DNA from: an uncultured Roseobacter sp.
GTDB lineage: Bacteria > Pseudomonadota > Alphaproteobacteria > Rhodobacterales > Rhodobacteraceae
Assembly: GCF_947495025.1 (NCBI RefSeq)
Contig: NZ_CANLXG010000004.1
Coordinates: 160,881-224,880, forward strand
Direction: 5' to 3'
Length of the DNA stretch: 64,000 bases
Shown here: piece after piece, positions 50,059 to 58,548 of the stretch
Position numbering within the stretch: the first letter of the stretch is position 1
Layout: every line of letters starts with the position of its first letter
Notes under the pieces: model-generated
What the model was told of the DNA's origin: nothing
Databases searched by the model: none
Seen by the model: only the letters and a program-made list of their open reading frames with translations
Made by a program: the position numbers and the translations under genes

Positions 50059-50508
50059 TTGAAACCGGCACCGACCACCAGCGCTGGAGCCAGTTCGCAA
50101 ACCCTGCATGCGAGCACTGTGGCGGTGGACGGCCGCGCCGTTCTGATAACCGGAGCATCCGGCTCCGGTAAATCGGCACTCGCACTTCAGCTTATGGCAC
50201 ACGGCGCACAGCTTGTGGCCGACGACCGCACGCTGGTCGAATGCGACGGCGAAAGTATCGTCGCCTCCTGTCCGGCGGCTATTTCGGGTCTTATTGAAGC
50301 GCGGGGCGCAGGCATTCTGAATGCCGAACCAAGTGGCCCGGTACCTGTCGCGCTGGTGGTCGATCTTGATCACGTGGCCGTCGCCCGTCTTCCGGCGGCC
50401 CGGACATTCGACATTCTTGGTCGGGCAGTGCCCTGTCTTCACAAAATCGATGCCAGCCATTTCCCTGCAGCAATTCTGCAATATCTCAGGTGGGCTGCAC
50501 AGGAGTAG
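50059..50508 (+). CDS. hprK: HPr kinase/phosphorylase (short form)
   Basis: Protein of 149 aa containing only the C-terminal kinase domain of HprK, as is usual in alphaproteobacteria. Walker A 'ITGASGSGKSALALQLMAHG' (residues 29-48) and the catalytic 'LVADDRTLVE' loop are present; 'ISGLIEARGAGIL' is the family signature. It phosphorylates a serine of HPr and removes the phosphate. The start is TTG at 50059, three bases after chvG, with only a weak ribosome site. rapZ follows after two bases. Confidence 0.92.
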   Translation: MKPAPTTSAGASSQTLHASTVAVDGRAVLITGASGSGKSALALQLMAHGAQLVADDRTLVECDGESIVASCPAAISGLIEARGAGILNAEPSGPVPVALVVDLDHVAVARLPAARTFDILGRAVPCLHKIDASHFPAAILQYLRWAAQE

Positions 50509-50510
50509 AA

Positions 50511-51401
50511 ATGACGGCCGACGGACCTCAGGCGCGACGCATCATCTTTGTCACCGGCCCCTCCGGAGCCGGCAGATCAAGCGCGCTCAAAGTGCTGGAG
50601 GATGCAGGGTACGAAGCAATAGATAACCTGCCACTGCGTCTGCTTGATGCGCTGCTTGCCGGTCCGGAAAACGACAAACCGATGGCGTTGGGGATAGACC
50701 CCCGCAACCGCGATTTTTCCACAACCCGCATTATTGACACGCTGGGCAGTCTGGCCGTGACGCCTGGCGTTGCCCCCGAGTTGTTGTATCTCGATTGTCA
50801 TCCGGATGTTCTGCTGCGACGGTATTCCGAGACACGCCGCCGCCACCCGCTGTCTCCGGACGACCGGCCAGCGGCGGGGATCCAGCGAGAAATAGACATA
50901 CTGCTTCCGCTCCGGGCGCGGGCGGATGTTCTGATCGATACCTCTGACCTGAATGTGCATCAGCTGCGCGCGGAGACCGAGAACTGGTTTGCGCCAGACG
51001 GCGAACACCGCCTGAGCGTGTCGGTGCAGTCGTTTTCCTATAAACGCGGCCTGCCTCGCAGTGTCGATATCGTCTTTGACTGCCGGTTCCTGACGAATCC
51101 CTACTGGGAAAAAGACCTGCGCAGCCTCGACGGGCGCGACAACAGGGTGGCAGAATACGTCAGCCGGGATGTCCGGTTTGCCGACTTTATTAAGAAAGTG
51201 GAGGACCTCGGGGAATTTTTGCTGCCTGCTTATCGTGATGAGGGAAAGTCTCACCTGGCAATCGCCTTTGGGTGTACAGGTGGCCAGCACCGTTCAGTGA
51301 CAGTGGCTGAAAGGCTCGCATTGCGCCTTGCAGAGGAAGGCTGGCAGGTGTCAATTAGGCACCGCGAACTCGATCTGCGCAGAAAAAATGATGAGGCCTG
51401 A
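50511..51401 (+). CDS. rapZ: RNase adapter RapZ/YvcJ
   Basis: P-loop nucleotide-binding protein of 296 aa. Walker A is 'TGPSGAGRSSALKVLED' (from about residue 14), and the C-terminal domain carries 'FAFGCTGGQHRSVTVAERLA'-type residues 'IAFGCTGGQHRSVTVAE'. In E. coli RapZ controls the sRNA GlmZ and thus glucosamine-6-phosphate synthase. In alphaproteobacteria it is joined to PTS genes and its target is less clear. GAGTAG supplies part of a ribosome site before ATG at 50511. The GR in the P-loop (GAGRSS in place of GAGKSS) departs from the classical lysine. Confidence 0.93.
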   Translation: MTADGPQARRIIFVTGPSGAGRSSALKVLEDAGYEAIDNLPLRLLDALLAGPENDKPMALGIDPRNRDFSTTRIIDTLGSLAVTPGVAPELLYLDCHPDVLLRRYSETRRRHPLSPDDRPAAGIQREIDILLPLRARADVLIDTSDLNVHQLRAETENWFAPDGEHRLSVSVQSFSYKRGLPRSVDIVFDCRFLTNPYWEKDLRSLDGRDNRVAEYVSRDVRFADFIKKVEDLGEFLLPAYRDEGKSHLAIAFGCTGGQHRSVTVAERLALRLAEEGWQVSIRHRELDLRRKNDEA

Positions 51402-51798
51402 ACCTTTGATCGGTATTGTGATAGTCGCACATGGCGGGCTCGCAGCGGAGTATCTCGCGGCGATCGAACATGTGGTCGGCAAGCAGACCGGTGTGCGTGT
51501 GATTGCAATTCACGCGGATCATGACAGGCAATCCAAAGAGCGTGAAATCTGCGCGGCAGCGGACGAAGTGGACACAGGCGGCGGCGTGGTCGTGGTGACC
51601 GATCTTTATGGTGGGTCGCCGTCCAATCTCAGCCTGCTGGCCTGCAAGCCGGGTAACCGGCGCATCCTCTACGGAGCCAATCTGCCGATGCTGATCAAAC
51701 TGGCCAAAAGCCGCCGCAAAGCCGTGCCGGATGCCGTCCGCGCGGCGCTGGAGGCCGGCAAAAAGTATATCGACAGCCAGAACATCAGTGTTGAATAA
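51391..51798 (+). CDS. PTS EIIA component (mannose family)
   Basis: Protein of 135 aa, a stand-alone EIIA-Man domain. H14 in 'IGIVIVAHGGLAAEYL' is the phosphorylation site. 'VVVVTDLYGGSPSNL' is the second family motif. Without any IIB/IIC sugar permease nearby, it belongs to the regulatory, non-transporting PTS of alphaproteobacteria. ATG codons at 51388 and 51391 are both possible; either overlaps the end of rapZ. HPr follows 15 bases downstream. Confidence 0.93.
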   Translation: MRPEPLIGIVIVAHGGLAAEYLAAIEHVVGKQTGVRVIAIHADHDRQSKEREICAAADEVDTGGGVVVVTDLYGGSPSNLSLLACKPGNRRILYGANLPMLIKLAKSRRKAVPDAVRAALEAGKKYIDSQNISVE

Positions 51799-51813
51799 GG
51801 GGCCCGTTTGCAC

Positions 51814-52083
51814 ATGACCCGATGTACCGTCAAAATTGAGAATGAGAAGGGGCTGCATGCCCGGGCATCGGCAAAACTGGTCGAGGTTGTCGAGAAATTC
51901 GACGCCAGTGCGGAGGTCTCACGTGATGGCATGACAGCATCAGGCGACAGTATAATGGGTCTTTTGATGTTGGCAGCTTCACGGGGAACCTTTATTGACA
52001 TTGAAACGACGGGCCCGGAGGCTGAAGCGCTGTCAAAAGCGCTGAAAGAACTGGTGTCTGACAAATTCGGTGAAGAGGCCTGA
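51814..52083 (+). CDS. ptsH: Phosphocarrier protein HPr
   Basis: Protein of 89 aa. The phospho-accepting H15 is in 'GLHARASAKLVEVVEKF', and the serine site of the HprK kinase lies in 'SGDSIMGLLMLAAS' (about residue 46). It receives phosphate from enzyme I, which is encoded elsewhere, and passes it to the EIIA encoded just upstream. TTG at 51808 would add two residues; ATG at 51814 is the better start. Confidence 0.95.
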   Translation: MTRCTVKIENEKGLHARASAKLVEVVEKFDASAEVSRDGMTASGDSIMGLLMLAASRGTFIDIETTGPEAEALSKALKELVSDKFGEEA

Positions 52084-52123
52084 TCGCGCCTTGTACCGCC
52101 AGTAACAAACCGGGGGCCTGTCC

Positions 52124-53002
52124 GTGACAGACAGCTCACAAGAGATCAGTCAGGCAGAAAAGCCCGCGCAGGCGGACTTTTCAAAGTACGACCGCCGCAG
52201 CCTGTCATACGCCTCAACCTTTGAAGACCCGTTTCAGTCTGCGGTGATCAAGGTCATGGAAGCGATGACCGGCAAACTGACCATCTTGCGCAAAGTCCGC
52301 GAGTTTGAACGTCGCGGCGCACCCTCCGGCCAGGCGTTCTGGCGGGCCGCGCTGGACGTGATGGGCATTGAACTGCAGACGCCGCAATACCAGCTGGACC
52401 GCTTCCCCAAAGAAGGCCCGGTCATTGTGGTTTCAAATCATCCGCACGGCATGATCGACGGTATGATTTTTGCTGATCTCATCGGGCGTGTGCGTTCAGA
52501 TTATCGCATTCTGACGCGCTCTCTCCTCACAGCCATCGATGAGGTTGCCGGGTCCTACATGATCCCTGTGCCCTTCCCGCACGATACCGACGCACAGCGC
52601 AAGGGTGTGGAAATGCGGGCAAAAGCGATGTCGCATCTGGCGGACGGTGGCGTTGTGGCGCTGTTCCCTTCGGGATCTGTTGCCGCATCGGAAACCTGGT
52701 TCGGACCGGCCGTTGAGGCTGAATGGAATGTATTTACAGCAAAACTGATCCGGCGTTCAGGTGCTACTGTTGTACCGATCCGGTTTCCCGGACAAAATTC
52801 GCGCGCCTATCAGATCGCCAACAAAATCTCACCAATGCTGCGGCAGGGACTGCTGCTGCATGAGGTGGTACATGCGTTCAACAAACCGCAGGCACCGGTG
52901 GTGGGCGAGCCGCTGGACAGGGAAACTGTGGACAAATGGGCCGATGACCCACGCGGGTTCATGGCCTGGCTGCGCGAGCACACACTGTCGTTGCGAGACT
53001 GA
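52124..53002 (+). CDS. Lysophospholipid acyltransferase family protein
   Basis: Protein of 292 aa of the PlsC-like acyltransferase superfamily. The catalytic HX4D appears as 'NHPHGMIDGM' (near residue 106), and 'VALFPSGSVA' is the acyl-acceptor-binding block. The family makes phosphatidic acid or ornithine lipids by acylating a lysolipid at the inner membrane; no N-terminal membrane helix is evident. The start is GTG at 52124. Conserved position after ptsH in roseobacters is familiar to me but unexplained. It is convergent with hbd, four bases away. Confidence 0.88.
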   Translation: MTDSSQEISQAEKPAQADFSKYDRRSLSYASTFEDPFQSAVIKVMEAMTGKLTILRKVREFERRGAPSGQAFWRAALDVMGIELQTPQYQLDRFPKEGPVIVVSNHPHGMIDGMIFADLIGRVRSDYRILTRSLLTAIDEVAGSYMIPVPFPHDTDAQRKGVEMRAKAMSHLADGGVVALFPSGSVAASETWFGPAVEAEWNVFTAKLIRRSGATVVPIRFPGQNSRAYQIANKISPMLRQGLLLHEVVHAFNKPQAPVVGEPLDRETVDKWADDPRGFMAWLREHTLSLRD

Positions 53003-53005
53003 CGG

Positions 53006-53881
53006 TCAGCGCGTTGGTACAGGCGTCTCGCCGCGGTAATCGTAAAACCCCCGCTGCGTTTTCCGGCCCAGCCAGCCCGCTTCGACGTATTTGGTGAGCA
53101 ACGGACAGGGCCGGTACTTGGTATCGGCCAGCCCGTCGTGCAGCACATTCATAATGGCAAGGCAGGTGTCCAGTCCGATGAAATCGGCAAGTTCCAGTGG
53201 CCCCATCGGGTGGTTGGCCCCAAGTCGCAGGGAACTGTCGATCGACTGAACGCTGCCAACGCCTTCGTAAAGTGTGTATACGGCTTCGTTGATCATTGGC
53301 ATCAGGATCCGGTTGACGATAAACGCCGGGAAATCTTCTGCTGAGGCGGCCGTTTTATTCAGCCGCTCAACAACGGTGCGACAGGCGCTGAACGTTGCTT
53401 CATCTGTCGCGATTCCACGGATCAGTTCGACAAGCTGCATGACAGGCACCGGGTTCATAAAGTGGAAGCCCATGAACTTTTCCGGTCGGTCCGTCCGGCT
53501 GGCCAGACGTGTGATCGAAATTGACGAGGTGTTCGATGTGAGGATCGTATGTGGCAGCAGATGTGGAACCAGATCCTCGAAAATGGCCTGTTTCACCGTT
53601 TCGCGCTCGGTCGCTGCCTCAATAATCAGATCTGTCTGGCCAAGCTCGCTGAGCGTCGTAGTAGGTCGTATTCTGGCCAGCGCAGATGCCTGTTCTTCGG
53701 GCGTAATTTTCCCGCGCCCGACCTGACGATCCATGTTGCCGGTCATCAGGGTGACAGCAGAATCGAGGGCTTCCTGGCTGATGTCATTCAGCATCACATC
53801 ATAGCCAGCGAGCGCCATGACATGGGCAATGCCATTTCCCATCTGGCCGGCACCGACAATTCCAACTGATCTGATTTCCAT
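53006..53881 (-). CDS. hbd: 3-hydroxybutyryl-CoA dehydrogenase
   Basis: NAD-dependent dehydrogenase of 291 aa that interconverts 3-hydroxybutyryl-CoA and acetoacetyl-CoA. The Rossmann loop is 'VGIVGAGQMGNGIAHVMALAGYDV' (residues 6-29). The catalytic His lies in 'MGFHFMNPVPVMQLVELIRG', and the C-terminal helical domain contains 'GANHPMGPLELADFIGLD'. It lacks a fused hydratase, so it is the Hbd/PaaH single-domain type. ATG at 53881 fits the family N-terminus better than the frame to 53950. It probably works in butyrate/PHB metabolism and is usually found near etfBA, here separated by a gene in the opposite direction. Confidence 0.95.
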   Translation of the reverse strand: MEIRSVGIVGAGQMGNGIAHVMALAGYDVMLNDISQEALDSAVTLMTGNMDRQVGRGKITPEEQASALARIRPTTTLSELGQTDLIIEAATERETVKQAIFEDLVPHLLPHTILTSNTSSISITRLASRTDRPEKFMGFHFMNPVPVMQLVELIRGIATDEATFSACRTVVERLNKTAASAEDFPAFIVNRILMPMINEAVYTLYEGVGSVQSIDSSLRLGANHPMGPLELADFIGLDTCLAIMNVLHDGLADTKYRPCPLLTKYVEAGWLGRKTQRGFYDYRGETPVPTR

Positions 53882-54034
53882 GCGCGACGCCCCTGGTTGT
53901 TCTGCGCACTGTAAGACCGGGGCGGGGGCACCCGCAAGGCTGCGGCGCATGAATAATTTGGGTCAAAATTGCACTTTAAGGATTTCGTAGGTTTCGCGGG
54001 GCATACACGTCGCGGGTGATTTAAAAGGTGGGTT

Positions 54035-54871
54035 ATGACCTATGATGTGATGAGCACAGGTGCGCTTGATTATGCGCCCTGTTGTTATGGCAATTCGAGG
54101 CTGTTGTTCCGCGGGCCAAAGCGGCGGCTGGACGCGCCCTATGTGGCGTTTCTTGGTGGTACAGAGACATATGGCAAGTTCATAAAGGCACCGTTTCCGG
54201 CGCTCGTTGAAAGCAGTCTCGGTGTCAATTGCGTGAACTTCGGCGTGCCAAACGCAGGAATTGATGTGTTTCTGAATGACGGCTCGCTGATCGACGCAGC
54301 CTGTGGTTCCAGCCTGACAGTGATCCAGGTCGTGGGCGCACAAAATCTGTCGAACCGTTTCTATTCGGTGCATCCACGGCGTAACGACCGGTTTGTCACC
54401 GCGTCGCCGCTGCTCAAAATGGTGTATCCCGAAGTGGACTTTGCCGAGTTCCACTTTAACCGGCACATGCTGAGCTGCTTGCAGGAAACCAGCGATGATC
54501 GTTTTTCCGTCGTTCGTGCAGAAGTTCAGGCGGCGTGGCTGGCGCGGATGCGTCTGTTGCTCCGCAAGATCAGCGGGCCGGTGGTTCTGGTGTGGGTTGC
54601 GGATCATGCGGCGCTGACAGAAGAAGACAGTGCAAACGTTTCAGTGCGTACGCGTGACCCGTTGTTTGTGACCCGTGAAATGCTCGAAGAACTGCGCCCC
54701 GAAATTGCAGGGCTGGTTGAAGTCGTGGCAACACCCGAAGCGGTTGCCTCCGGAACGGCCGGCATGGTCTTCAGTGAGCTGGAAGCGGTTGCCGCGCGGG
54801 AAATGCTGGGACCGCAGGCCCATGGTGAGGTCGCCCGCACATTGCATCCGGTGTTGCAGGATCTCGTCTGA
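54035..54871 (+). CDS. DUF6473-like protein
   Basis: Protein of 278 aa, found mostly in Rhodobacterales to my knowledge, likely DUF6473. The N-terminus 'ALDYAPCCYGNSRLLFRGPKRRLDAPYVAFLGGTETYGKF' is distinctive. A 'FGVPNAGIDVFLND' segment and 'VVLVWVADHA' suggest an alpha/beta (SGNH- or Rossmann-like) fold, but a catalytic triad is not certain. No signal peptide is present. It lies between hbd and etfA on the opposite strand, with AGGTGG before the start and a terminator after its end. Confidence 0.7.
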   Translation: MTYDVMSTGALDYAPCCYGNSRLLFRGPKRRLDAPYVAFLGGTETYGKFIKAPFPALVESSLGVNCVNFGVPNAGIDVFLNDGSLIDAACGSSLTVIQVVGAQNLSNRFYSVHPRRNDRFVTASPLLKMVYPEVDFAEFHFNRHMLSCLQETSDDRFSVVRAEVQAAWLARMRLLLRKISGPVVLVWVADHAALTEEDSANVSVRTRDPLFVTREMLEELRPEIAGLVEVVATPEAVASGTAGMVFSELEAVAAREMLGPQAHGEVARTLHPVLQDLV

Positions 54872-54878
54872 CCAACAA

Positions 54879-54906
54879 AAAGGCCGCCCGGAACCGAGCG
54901 GCCTTT
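54879..54906. terminator. Bidirectional terminator between DUF6473 gene and etfA
   Basis: AAAGGCCGC (54879-54887) pairs with GCGGCCTTT (54898-54906) around a 10-base loop. A-rich sequence precedes it and TTTT lies just after, so it can end transcripts from both convergent genes. Confidence 0.88.
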
Positions 54907-54925
54907 GTACTTTTACGGAATGTAC

Positions 54926-55852
54926 TCAGACTTTTTCGATCAGCTCCGGCACAGCCGAGAACAGGTCAGCAACAAGCCCATAGTCCGCAACCTGGAAAAT
55001 CGGTGCTTCTTCGTCCTTGTTGATGGCCACGATGATCTTGCTGTCCTTCATACCGGCCAGGTGCTGGATAGCGCCCGAAATGCCAACTGCGACGTACAGA
55101 TCGGGCGCGACGACCTTACCGGTCTGACCAACCTGCCAGTCGTTGGGGGCATAGCCGGAGTCAACTGCTGCGCGGGATGCGCCAACAGCGGCCCCCAGTT
55201 TGTCCGCCAGCTTTTCGATCAGCGCAAAGTCGTCTTCAGAGCCAACGCCGCGACCGCCGGACACAACGACGCCTGCTGATGTCAGCTCGGGGCGGTCAGA
55301 TGCAGCCACTTTGTCCTCAACCCATTCGCTGAGGCCCGGGTTTCCTGCAGCGCCGATGCTTTCGACTGCAGCAGAGCCACCTGTCGCCGCCGCGTCAAAG
55401 GTCGACCCACGGAAGGTCACGACCTTCTTTGCGTCTGCAGATTTCACGGTCTGCATCGCGTTGCCCGCATATATCGGGCGTTCAAACGTGTCTGCGTCGA
55501 CAACCGCAGTGGCGTCGGAAATGACCATCACGTCCAGCAGCGCGGCAACGCGTGGCATGATGTTTTTCGCATCGGTCGTCGCCGGAGCCACGATGTGCGA
55601 ATAATCCCCGGACAGGGAAACGATCAGGTCCGCAACCGGCTCGGCCAGGCGTTTGCCATACAGCGCGTCTTCGGCGCAGAGCACCTTTGCAACGCCCTGG
55701 ATTGTTGCGGCTTCAGCCGCTGCGTCGGCGCAGGTGGCACCGGTGGCCAGAACGGTTACATCGCCCAGGGCCTGCGCCGCGGTCACCGCCTTGGCGGTGG
55801 CGTCCATCGCGAGTTCACCGTCGTTAATTTCTGCAAGGAGAAGAACAGCCAT
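54926..55852 (-). CDS. etfA: Electron transfer flavoprotein, alpha subunit
   Basis: FAD-binding subunit of 308 aa. The C-terminal signature 'YVAVGISGAIQHLAGMKDSKIIVAINKDEEAPIFQVADYGLVADLF' region binds the flavin; the N-terminal half pairs with EtfB. ETF takes electrons from acyl-CoA dehydrogenases such as Mcd and passes them to the quinone pool through ETF:quinone oxidoreductase. Its start codon shares one base with the etfB stop, ensuring equal amounts of the two subunits. Confidence 0.97.
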   Translation of the reverse strand: MAVLLLAEINDGELAMDATAKAVTAAQALGDVTVLATGATCADAAAEAATIQGVAKVLCAEDALYGKRLAEPVADLIVSLSGDYSHIVAPATTDAKNIMPRVAALLDVMVISDATAVVDADTFERPIYAGNAMQTVKSADAKKVVTFRGSTFDAAATGGSAAVESIGAAGNPGLSEWVEDKVAASDRPELTSAGVVVSGGRGVGSEDDFALIEKLADKLGAAVGASRAAVDSGYAPNDWQVGQTGKVVAPDLYVAVGISGAIQHLAGMKDSKIIVAINKDEEAPIFQVADYGLVADLFSAVPELIEKV

Positions 55853-56610
55853 TACACAGCCCCCGCTTCTTTGAGTTTCGCCACCAGTTCATCGACTGAG
55901 GCCACTTTGATACCCGCTGCGCGCGCTTCGGGTTCGACAGTTTTCACCACTTCGAGGCGCGGCGTGACATCAACGCCATAGTCAGCAGCCGTCTTTTCAT
56001 CCAGCGGCTTCTTCTTGGCTTTCATAATGTTCGGCAGGGATGCGTAGCGCGGCTCGTTAAGGCGCAGGTCTACGGTAACAACGGTCGGCATGCTGACTTT
56101 GATCGTCTGCAGACCGCCATCCACTTCACGCGTCACAACCGCTTTGTCACCTTCAACAGCAACTTCTGACGCGAATGTCGCCTGCGACCAGCCCATCAGC
56201 GCTGCCAGCATCTGGCCGGTTGCGTTCATGTCGTTATCGATGGCCTGTTTGCCGCAGAGCACAAGTCCGGGCTGCTCTTCGTCAACGATAGCTTTAAGGA
56301 TCTTGGCAACAGCCAGCGGTTCGATGTCGTTGTGCACATCGTCTGCCGCGATCACCAGAATGGCGCGGTCAGCGCCCATTGCCAGTGCCGTGCGAAGCGT
56401 TTCCTGGCTTTGCTTGACGCCGACAGAAACAACCACGACTTCGTCAGCCTGACCGGCTTCTTTGAGGCGGATCGCCTGCTCGACTGAAATTTCGTCGAAA
56501 GGGTTCATCGACATTTTCACATTGGCAAGATCGACACCCGAACCGTCCGCTTTGACGCGCACTTTGACGTTGTAGTCGATCACGCGTTTGACAGGTACCA
56601 GAACCTTCAT
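55852..56610 (-). CDS. etfB: Electron transfer flavoprotein, beta subunit
   Basis: Protein of 252 aa, the AMP-binding subunit. Typical features are the start 'MKVLVPVKRVIDYNVKVRVK', 'NPFDEISVEQAIRLKE', 'AMGADRAILV' and the recognition loop region 'RYASLPNIMKAKKKPL' that contacts dehydrogenase partners. The gene has GGAG before its ATG at 56610 and overlaps etfA by one base. A 190-base gap separates it from the cobalamin adenosyltransferase gene, so it likely has its own promoter. Confidence 0.97.
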   Translation of the reverse strand: MKVLVPVKRVIDYNVKVRVKADGSGVDLANVKMSMNPFDEISVEQAIRLKEAGQADEVVVVSVGVKQSQETLRTALAMGADRAILVIAADDVHNDIEPLAVAKILKAIVDEEQPGLVLCGKQAIDNDMNATGQMLAALMGWSQATFASEVAVEGDKAVVTREVDGGLQTIKVSMPTVVTVDLRLNEPRYASLPNIMKAKKKPLDEKTAADYGVDVTPRLEVVKTVEPEARAAGIKVASVDELVAKLKEAGAV

Positions 56611-56800
56611 TGGCGCATCTCTCCTTGGTTGCGACTCACACCCCCGTGCGAGTTCCTCGTTTTCTGAACGGTGGTTTACCTGCCACGGAGCAGCGGAAAC
56701 AGTGCAAAATCGTCGCGATCCGGCACAGGAACGCCGCGTTCTTTGCGAAATTCAGGTTTCAGAGCAAAAGTTTCCGATCCGCTACGCCCTCTGCAGGGTG

Positions 56801-57373
56801 TCAGCGGTTAGCGCCGGGCACCCAGAGCACGTCGTCCCGGCCGCCGTTATTCGCTGTCCGGGCTGCGACAAAAAACCAGTCACTGAGCCGGTTAAGATAC
56901 TTAACTGCCGACGGGTTGATTGCCTCCATCGTCGCCAGTTCCACACACAGGCGCTCGGCGCGACGGGAAACTGTCCGGCAGACATGCAGATGCGCAGCAA
57001 GGGCCGAACCGCCAGGCAGAATAAAACTGCGCAGCGCCTCAAGGTCCGCATTCATTGCGTCTATTTCGTTCTCCAGACGCTCCACCTGGGCGTCGACGAC
57101 GCGCAGAGGCGGGTATTCAGCCTGCGCGTCCAGTTCCATATCCGGCCGGCAGAGATCGGCACCGATATCGAAAAGGTCGTTCTGAATTCGGCTCAGGGCG
57201 TCGTCCAGATCGCCGGTGGCTTCGAGGCGAGCAACCCCGACAAAGGAGTTCAGCTCGTCTGAGGTGCCATATGCCGTAACCCGCAACGAGTGTTTCGCCA
57301 CGCGTGCCCCGTTTCCCAGTGCAGTTTCGCCGGCGTCGCCGGTTTTGGTGTAGATTTTGTTCAGAACGACCAT
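56801..57373 (-). CDS. PduO-type ATP:cob(I)alamin adenosyltransferase
   Basis: Protein of 190 aa of the PduO/MMAB family, which makes adenosylcobalamin from cob(I)alamin and ATP. 'IYTKTGDAGETALGNGARV' (residues 6-24) is the ATP-binding start, and 'FILPGGSALAAHLHVCRTVSRRAER' with 'NRLSDWFFVAAR' completes the active site. Adenosylcobalamin serves ethylmalonyl-CoA and methylmalonyl-CoA mutases of the same pathway as Mcd. It lies 15 bases after the HIG1 gene, in the same operon. Confidence 0.95.
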   Translation of the reverse strand: MVVLNKIYTKTGDAGETALGNGARVAKHSLRVTAYGTSDELNSFVGVARLEATGDLDDALSRIQNDLFDIGADLCRPDMELDAQAEYPPLRVVDAQVERLENEIDAMNADLEALRSFILPGGSALAAHLHVCRTVSRRAERLCVELATMEAINPSAVKYLNRLSDWFFVAARTANNGGRDDVLWVPGANR

Positions 57374-57388
57374 TGCCGGTCAGTCTCC

Positions 57389-57580
57389 TCAGTTGCGGAA
57401 GTAAACATAGACGAGGATGAGTAGCACAGCGATGAACTGAGCCCCGATACGCCAGCGCATCAGCTTGTTGGAATTCTCGCGGTTGAATTTTCCACCGCCT
57501 GCAAATCCGCCCAGCCCGAACATCAGAATGACGACGACGGCAAGACAGGCGATAACGACGAGTATAAAAAGCGGATCCAC
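57389..57580 (-). CDS. HIG1-domain twin-transmembrane protein
   Basis: Very small membrane protein of 63 aa with two predicted helices (about residues 3-24 and 46-62). The loop contains 'NKLMRWRIGAQFIAV', the HIG1 (hypoxia-induced gene 1) signature. Mitochondrial HIG1 proteins assist cytochrome c oxidase assembly and supercomplex formation; alphaproteobacterial members are probably related in role. Encoded just upstream of the adenosyltransferase gene on the same strand, possibly by shared promoter only. Confidence 0.88.
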   Translation of the reverse strand: MDPLFILVVIACLAVVVILMFGLGGFAGGGKFNRENSNKLMRWRIGAQFIAVLLILVYVYFRN

Positions 57581-57662
57581 GGCAGATGTCCTTTTCTTGT
57601 TCGGAAGTCATGTAGGGGGCGCGTCAGGAAAAGCGAGGCCGGTGCGACCCAGAAGCGCGGGA

Positions 57663-58490
57663 TCAGGTGCGTGACAGGACCCAGTCCAGTGCGCGGGTCG
57701 GCAGGATACGGCGCAGGGCGCCCATGATATAGGTCGGCGTGGTCACATAGTATCGTGGCCTCGGACGGGGTGCCGTCAGCGCGTGACGCAGTTTGTCGAC
57801 CACGGCTTCGGGAGGCAGTTCAAATCTGTCAGGTCCGCTGCTGTGATAAAGCCGCTTGCGCAGCTTGTGTTCATAATCATCACGCCGCGCCGCATTCTGC
57901 CAGTCGATCCAGCGTTCGAAGTGTGGAATCGAGTTTTCACGGATTTTCGAGGTGACCGGCCCCGGTTCGATCAGCACGAAATGAATATCCGTATCCCGCA
58001 TTTCGATACGCATTGTATCCGTCAGGCCCTCGAGTGCGAATTTCGTTGCGTTGTATGCGCCACGCCAGGGCAGTGTAATAAACCCGAGAACTGACGAGCA
58101 CTGAATGATCCTGCCATGCCCCTGGCGGCGCATAACCGGCATCAGAGCGCGGGTGAGCTCGTGCCAGCCAAAGAAGTTCGCCTCGAAAATTGCGCGCAGC
58201 GCATCTGTGGGCAAGTCTTCGACAGCGCCTGGTGTGCCATGCGCGCCGTTGTTGAACAGTGCATCAAGGGTGCCGCCCGTCGCCTCCAGAACTTTCCCGA
58301 GACCGGTTCTTATGGAAGCGGTGTCCGTGTAATCAATGCGCGGACTTTCAAAGCCCTCCGCCTTCAGCCGGTCGCAGTCCCGCTGCTGTCTGCAGGAGGC
58401 AAAGACCCGCCATCCGTCGTTACGCAGACCGACCGCCGCCGCATATCCAATGCCCGACGAGCATCCGGTAATAAGAATCGATTTTGGCAT
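57663..58490 (-). CDS. Short-chain dehydrogenase/reductase
   Basis: Classical SDR of 275 aa. The cofactor loop is TGCSSGIG (residues 8-15), the structural 'NNGAHG' and catalytic Ser of 'CSSVLG' follow, and the active-site Tyr/Lys are in 'GAYNATKFALEG'. Its substrate cannot be deduced. The first strand ends in a Cys/Arg-rich region ('ASCRQQ'), which favours NADP over NAD. It is monocistronic, with gaps on both sides of 60-80 bases. Confidence 0.92.
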   Translation of the reverse strand: MPKSILITGCSSGIGYAAAVGLRNDGWRVFASCRQQRDCDRLKAEGFESPRIDYTDTASIRTGLGKVLEATGGTLDALFNNGAHGTPGAVEDLPTDALRAIFEANFFGWHELTRALMPVMRRQGHGRIIQCSSVLGFITLPWRGAYNATKFALEGLTDTMRIEMRDTDIHFVLIEPGPVTSKIRENSIPHFERWIDWQNAARRDDYEHKLRKRLYHSSGPDRFELPPEAVVDKLRHALTAPRPRPRYYVTTPTYIMGALRRILPTRALDWVLSRT

Positions 58491-58548
58491 GGCGGTCCCT
58501 CCGGCTGTGGGCAGGGAATGCCCGTTCCCGAAGGGCAGTGCAATGATG

